NCBI RefSeq assembly: GCF_049243985.1
Contig: NC_135377.1
Span: 33,061,255 to 33,125,254, forward strand
DNA from: Paroedura picta
Lineage: Eukaryota > Chordata > Lepidosauria > Squamata > Gekkonidae
DNA: 64,000 bases
Direction: 5' to 3'
The notes under the pieces were generated by a model. It did no database searches. It saw only the letters and a program-made list of their open reading frames with translations, and was not told where the DNA came from. A program made the translations under genes and the position numbers. Below, piece after piece: positions 61,501-64,000 of this stretch (the stretch's first letter is position 1; each line of letters begins with the position of its first letter).

Positions 61501-62784
61501 GGATGGAAGTGGAAAGTGGCTGGGCCATAGTTCCCCAGGCATATTGATGCAAATTGACCAGCAGGGCCTGAGTTTGTATGGCGTTGATTCATCAACCAAT
61601 GAGTTACTGAGATCACCTCAGCGTGGGATTACCTCATAGGACCAACGTATCACTACAAGAAAAAACATATTTTGCTGTCTAATAATGTTCTATGCACACT
61701 AGTTCCAAACAATTCTAAGGAACAGAAATACATCAAATACACTTCTAAACAAAATTTTCATCTGAATTGGTTCCCGATTAAAGTTCTCAGCCAAATGCGG
61801 AAGAAATACCATTTCTTTGGCTAACTGTAGGTGATAATTCTGCTTGGGTTCCATGACCATCGCATAATCCCTCTGCTTATGCTTCAGTGCTAAGCACTGC
61901 TGTGTTTCTTTCTGTTTATTAGACACGCAGATCTCTCAGAACTTGGCACTTGTTCTGAAGTTATTTTTAAAACAACAATTTCCCAGATCATGTCTGGCAT
62001 GCAAGGCCTAATCTTAGGGCAAAGCCATCTGTGCTGTTATTTGGTAATACTTTATCACACAACTGTACAAGCAGAGTGGATCAGGTTTACAAGTTTCAGT
62101 CAGATATCCAATGCACTTACTGTAGCAAACAGCTTGTGGCCACTTTTGTCCTGGGCGTATAATTAAATACATGGGCTCCTTTTCAATGGACAGTAAGAGT
62201 TAGACCTTTGCAGAACATCCTCTGCATAACGTATGATGTACACAGTGCTTTACATTTATGAAAGATGATGATAAGGAAAAAAGAAACCAGTCTATAGATG
62301 TAATATATTCTTACCTGAATGGACATGATTGAAACTAAACTCAATGAAAAGAGGCCAGAAAATACTAATGCCAAAGAAGAATTTCAGAAGCGAATCATTT
62401 TGGAGGCTGAATCCTGCCAGGAATTGTTTCAAGCAAGTTTTTTTTTAAATACCCAGTTTAACTATTTTAAATTTTACCTATAATTAAGCATAAGAGTAAT
62501 AGTACTGGTTGTATAAACTACTCTGCTTGTTGCATACAGGTGTGCTTTCACAACACACATGAGTTAACAGCTAACAATGAGGAGACAGCATTAACAATTA
62601 CTATATGGGCAAATTTCTTAGGTGACAAAGATTCTTTGCCCTTAGCTTTCCTGAGATGCATTCACACATATCAGCTTGCCCTGCAAAATGTTATATGTCA
62701 CAAGGACCTGTGTAATGTCCTAATTCTGGCCAAATTGACAACTCCCCCCCGCCCCATTATACAACATTCTGGAGTGCAGGTTCA
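61501..62784. other. Upstream flank of TRIM55, no gene recognised
   Basis: Only short frames (up to 75 codons) with no recognisable domain. In human DNAJC5B lies upstream of TRIM55 (from memory), but I find no DnaJ-domain exon in this stretch or to the end of the window. Confidence 0.5.
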
Positions 62785-62960
62785 GGAGTGTGGTGGTTAG
62801 AATGTTTGGTTAGGACTGGGGAGGCCTGGATCTAATCTCTGCTCAGTCCACTGCAGGCCTTCGGCCAATATTTCTCCCTCCCCTCTGAGCCTCGCCTTTC
62901 TCACAAAGTTGTTGTGAAGATAATATGGCGGAGGGGAGAACCATGTGTGTTTCCCTGAAT
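62785..62960 (+). repeat. tRNA-derived SINE, degraded
   Basis: 'gtgtggtggttagaatgttt' (A-box region), 'gcctggatctaatctctgct' (B-box region) and 'cacaaagttgttgtgaagat...aatatggcggagg' follow a reptile SINE layout with a shortened middle. Confidence 0.6.
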
Positions 62961-63849
62961 TTCAGGGAGAAAAGGCATGCTAGGCCAATATATCTCTCTA
63001 GTGGCCAGAGGTAGGGACCAGTAACATAGCATAAACATCACCTTCCCACCCTCTTTGCGACTTTCTTTCCCAGAATCACTGCTCTGTATTAGACAAGGGG
63101 AAATGGGCTATACGAAACCCATTTTCAGGTGGATTTTCTCTTTTCTCTCATTAAATATAGATGACCTTTACCTCTCTGCTGCCATCAGAAGGAGTAAGAT
63201 GGGAACTTCAAGCACTCTATACACATTCATTGTGTATTTTACTTTAATTTTGTAATAGTGTCTCCGTTTTGCATGTGTGCACCATCACCCTTGCAGAATG
63301 GGACACAAACTGATGAAAAAGGTTCATTTTGCAAACCAAAGGCAGAATGAGGTGTAAGCAGAAGAAGAAAATTCTAGAGATTCCAACATGCAGGGCAGCC
63401 ATGTACCAAATCAGATCATTGGTCTACCAAAGTCAGAATTATTGTCTCCTTTGTCTGGCAGTAGATCTCCTAGCTGGTTCGGGAAAACAAATGAACAAGA
63501 CACCACATGGTTTTAAATGCCTAACAAATGGCAAACATATTTTCTGTATTTGGCTCAGACACAGCAGCACCTTGTGATCTTGCTTCTTTTTTGATGCTCA
63601 CGGGCAGAAGTGTACAGCATTATCTGTGTTCCACACCCCAGAGCTGTAAACCTTTATCTCTCCCTCCACCCCAGTTCTTTCTCTTTTATTGTGCTATCCG
63701 AACACTTACAACAACATTTTTTCTTAGACTTTCAGTAGATAAGAAGTTTACCAAAACACTTGGCCCTAGCTGGAAGAATTTCAAGTGAAACATGAACATA
63801 AGGAATTGCAAAGCACAGATGTAAAGTGATTGGAGAATGAAATGCTGTA
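62961..63849. other. Flank, no gene recognised
   Basis: AT-rich with frames up to 86 codons that show no domain. Nothing supportable. Confidence 0.45.
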
Positions 63850-63912
63850 AACCACCCTGAGCCCACAGGGAAGGATAGTATAAAATTTTAATTTATTATT
63901 ATTAATAATAAT
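63850..63912 (+). repeat. L2/CR1-type LINE 3' tail
   Basis: 'ctgtaaaccaccctgagccc' then 'cacagggaaggatagtataa' and an AT-rich (TTA)n end. Confidence 0.75.
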
Positions 63913-64000
63913 CTATTTCTAAAACACTACTCATATGGTAAAGGGCACAGATGTATTTCTCTTTGCTCTCTTTGCTTTCTAAACTTATAACTGCTCTTCT

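Noticed and set aside
58251-64000. Search for DNAJC5B exons (upstream neighbour of TRIM55 in human)
   Set aside because: No J-domain (HPD) or cysteine-string coding sequence was found on either strand; the gene is probably outside the window.

Overview
The window is vertebrate nuclear DNA, most likely from a squamate reptile (a lizard, perhaps a gecko). Three things suggest this. The interspersed repeats form a typical squamate mix: tRNA-derived Sauria-type SINEs, 5S rRNA-derived SINEs, Bov-B, L2 and CR1 LINE fragments, and hAT-type MITEs. The two genes have vertebrate exon/intron structure. A long CpG island covers the promoter of one of them. No operons, phage, CRISPR arrays or recognisable retroviral elements were seen.

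Two host genes are present, tail to tail. CRH (corticotropin-releasing hormone) is on the + strand. It has a promoter at about 17003-17238, a non-coding exon 1, an intron at 17361-17874, a coding exon with the CDS at 17891-18475, and polyA signals at 18946 and 19014. TRIM55 (MuRF2, a muscle RING-finger E3 ligase) is on the - strand. I reconstructed all ten coding exons, from the ATG at 58008 to the stop at 22231. They join in frame to 543 codons plus stop with canonical splice sites, including a 23-nt microexon and a last intron of about 15.1 kb. The convergent CRH/TRIM55 order matches human 8q13 (from memory), so this is a conserved syntenic block.

Layout: 1-14.8 kb is repeat-rich DNA upstream of CRH with no gene recognised. 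14.9-20.3 kb is a CpG island holding CRH. 20.3-21.8 kb is the short intergenic spacer. 21.8-58.0 kb is TRIM55, whose introns hold most of the transposable elements, including a LINE with reverse-transcriptase coding remnants at 25.2-26.5 kb. 58.0-58.3 kb is the probable TRIM55 promoter. 58.3-64 kb is repeat-rich flank with no gene recognised.

The two genes do not form a pathway. CRH encodes the hypothalamic stress neuropeptide and TRIM55 a sarcomere/microtubule-associated ubiquitin ligase; they are neighbours by ancestry. The main points of interest are the strongly conserved CRH promoter, a degenerate RE1/NRSE in the CRH intron, a perfect 25-bp-arm hairpin at the edge of an apparently unclassified GC-rich TIR element, and several nested insertions with perfect target-site duplications.
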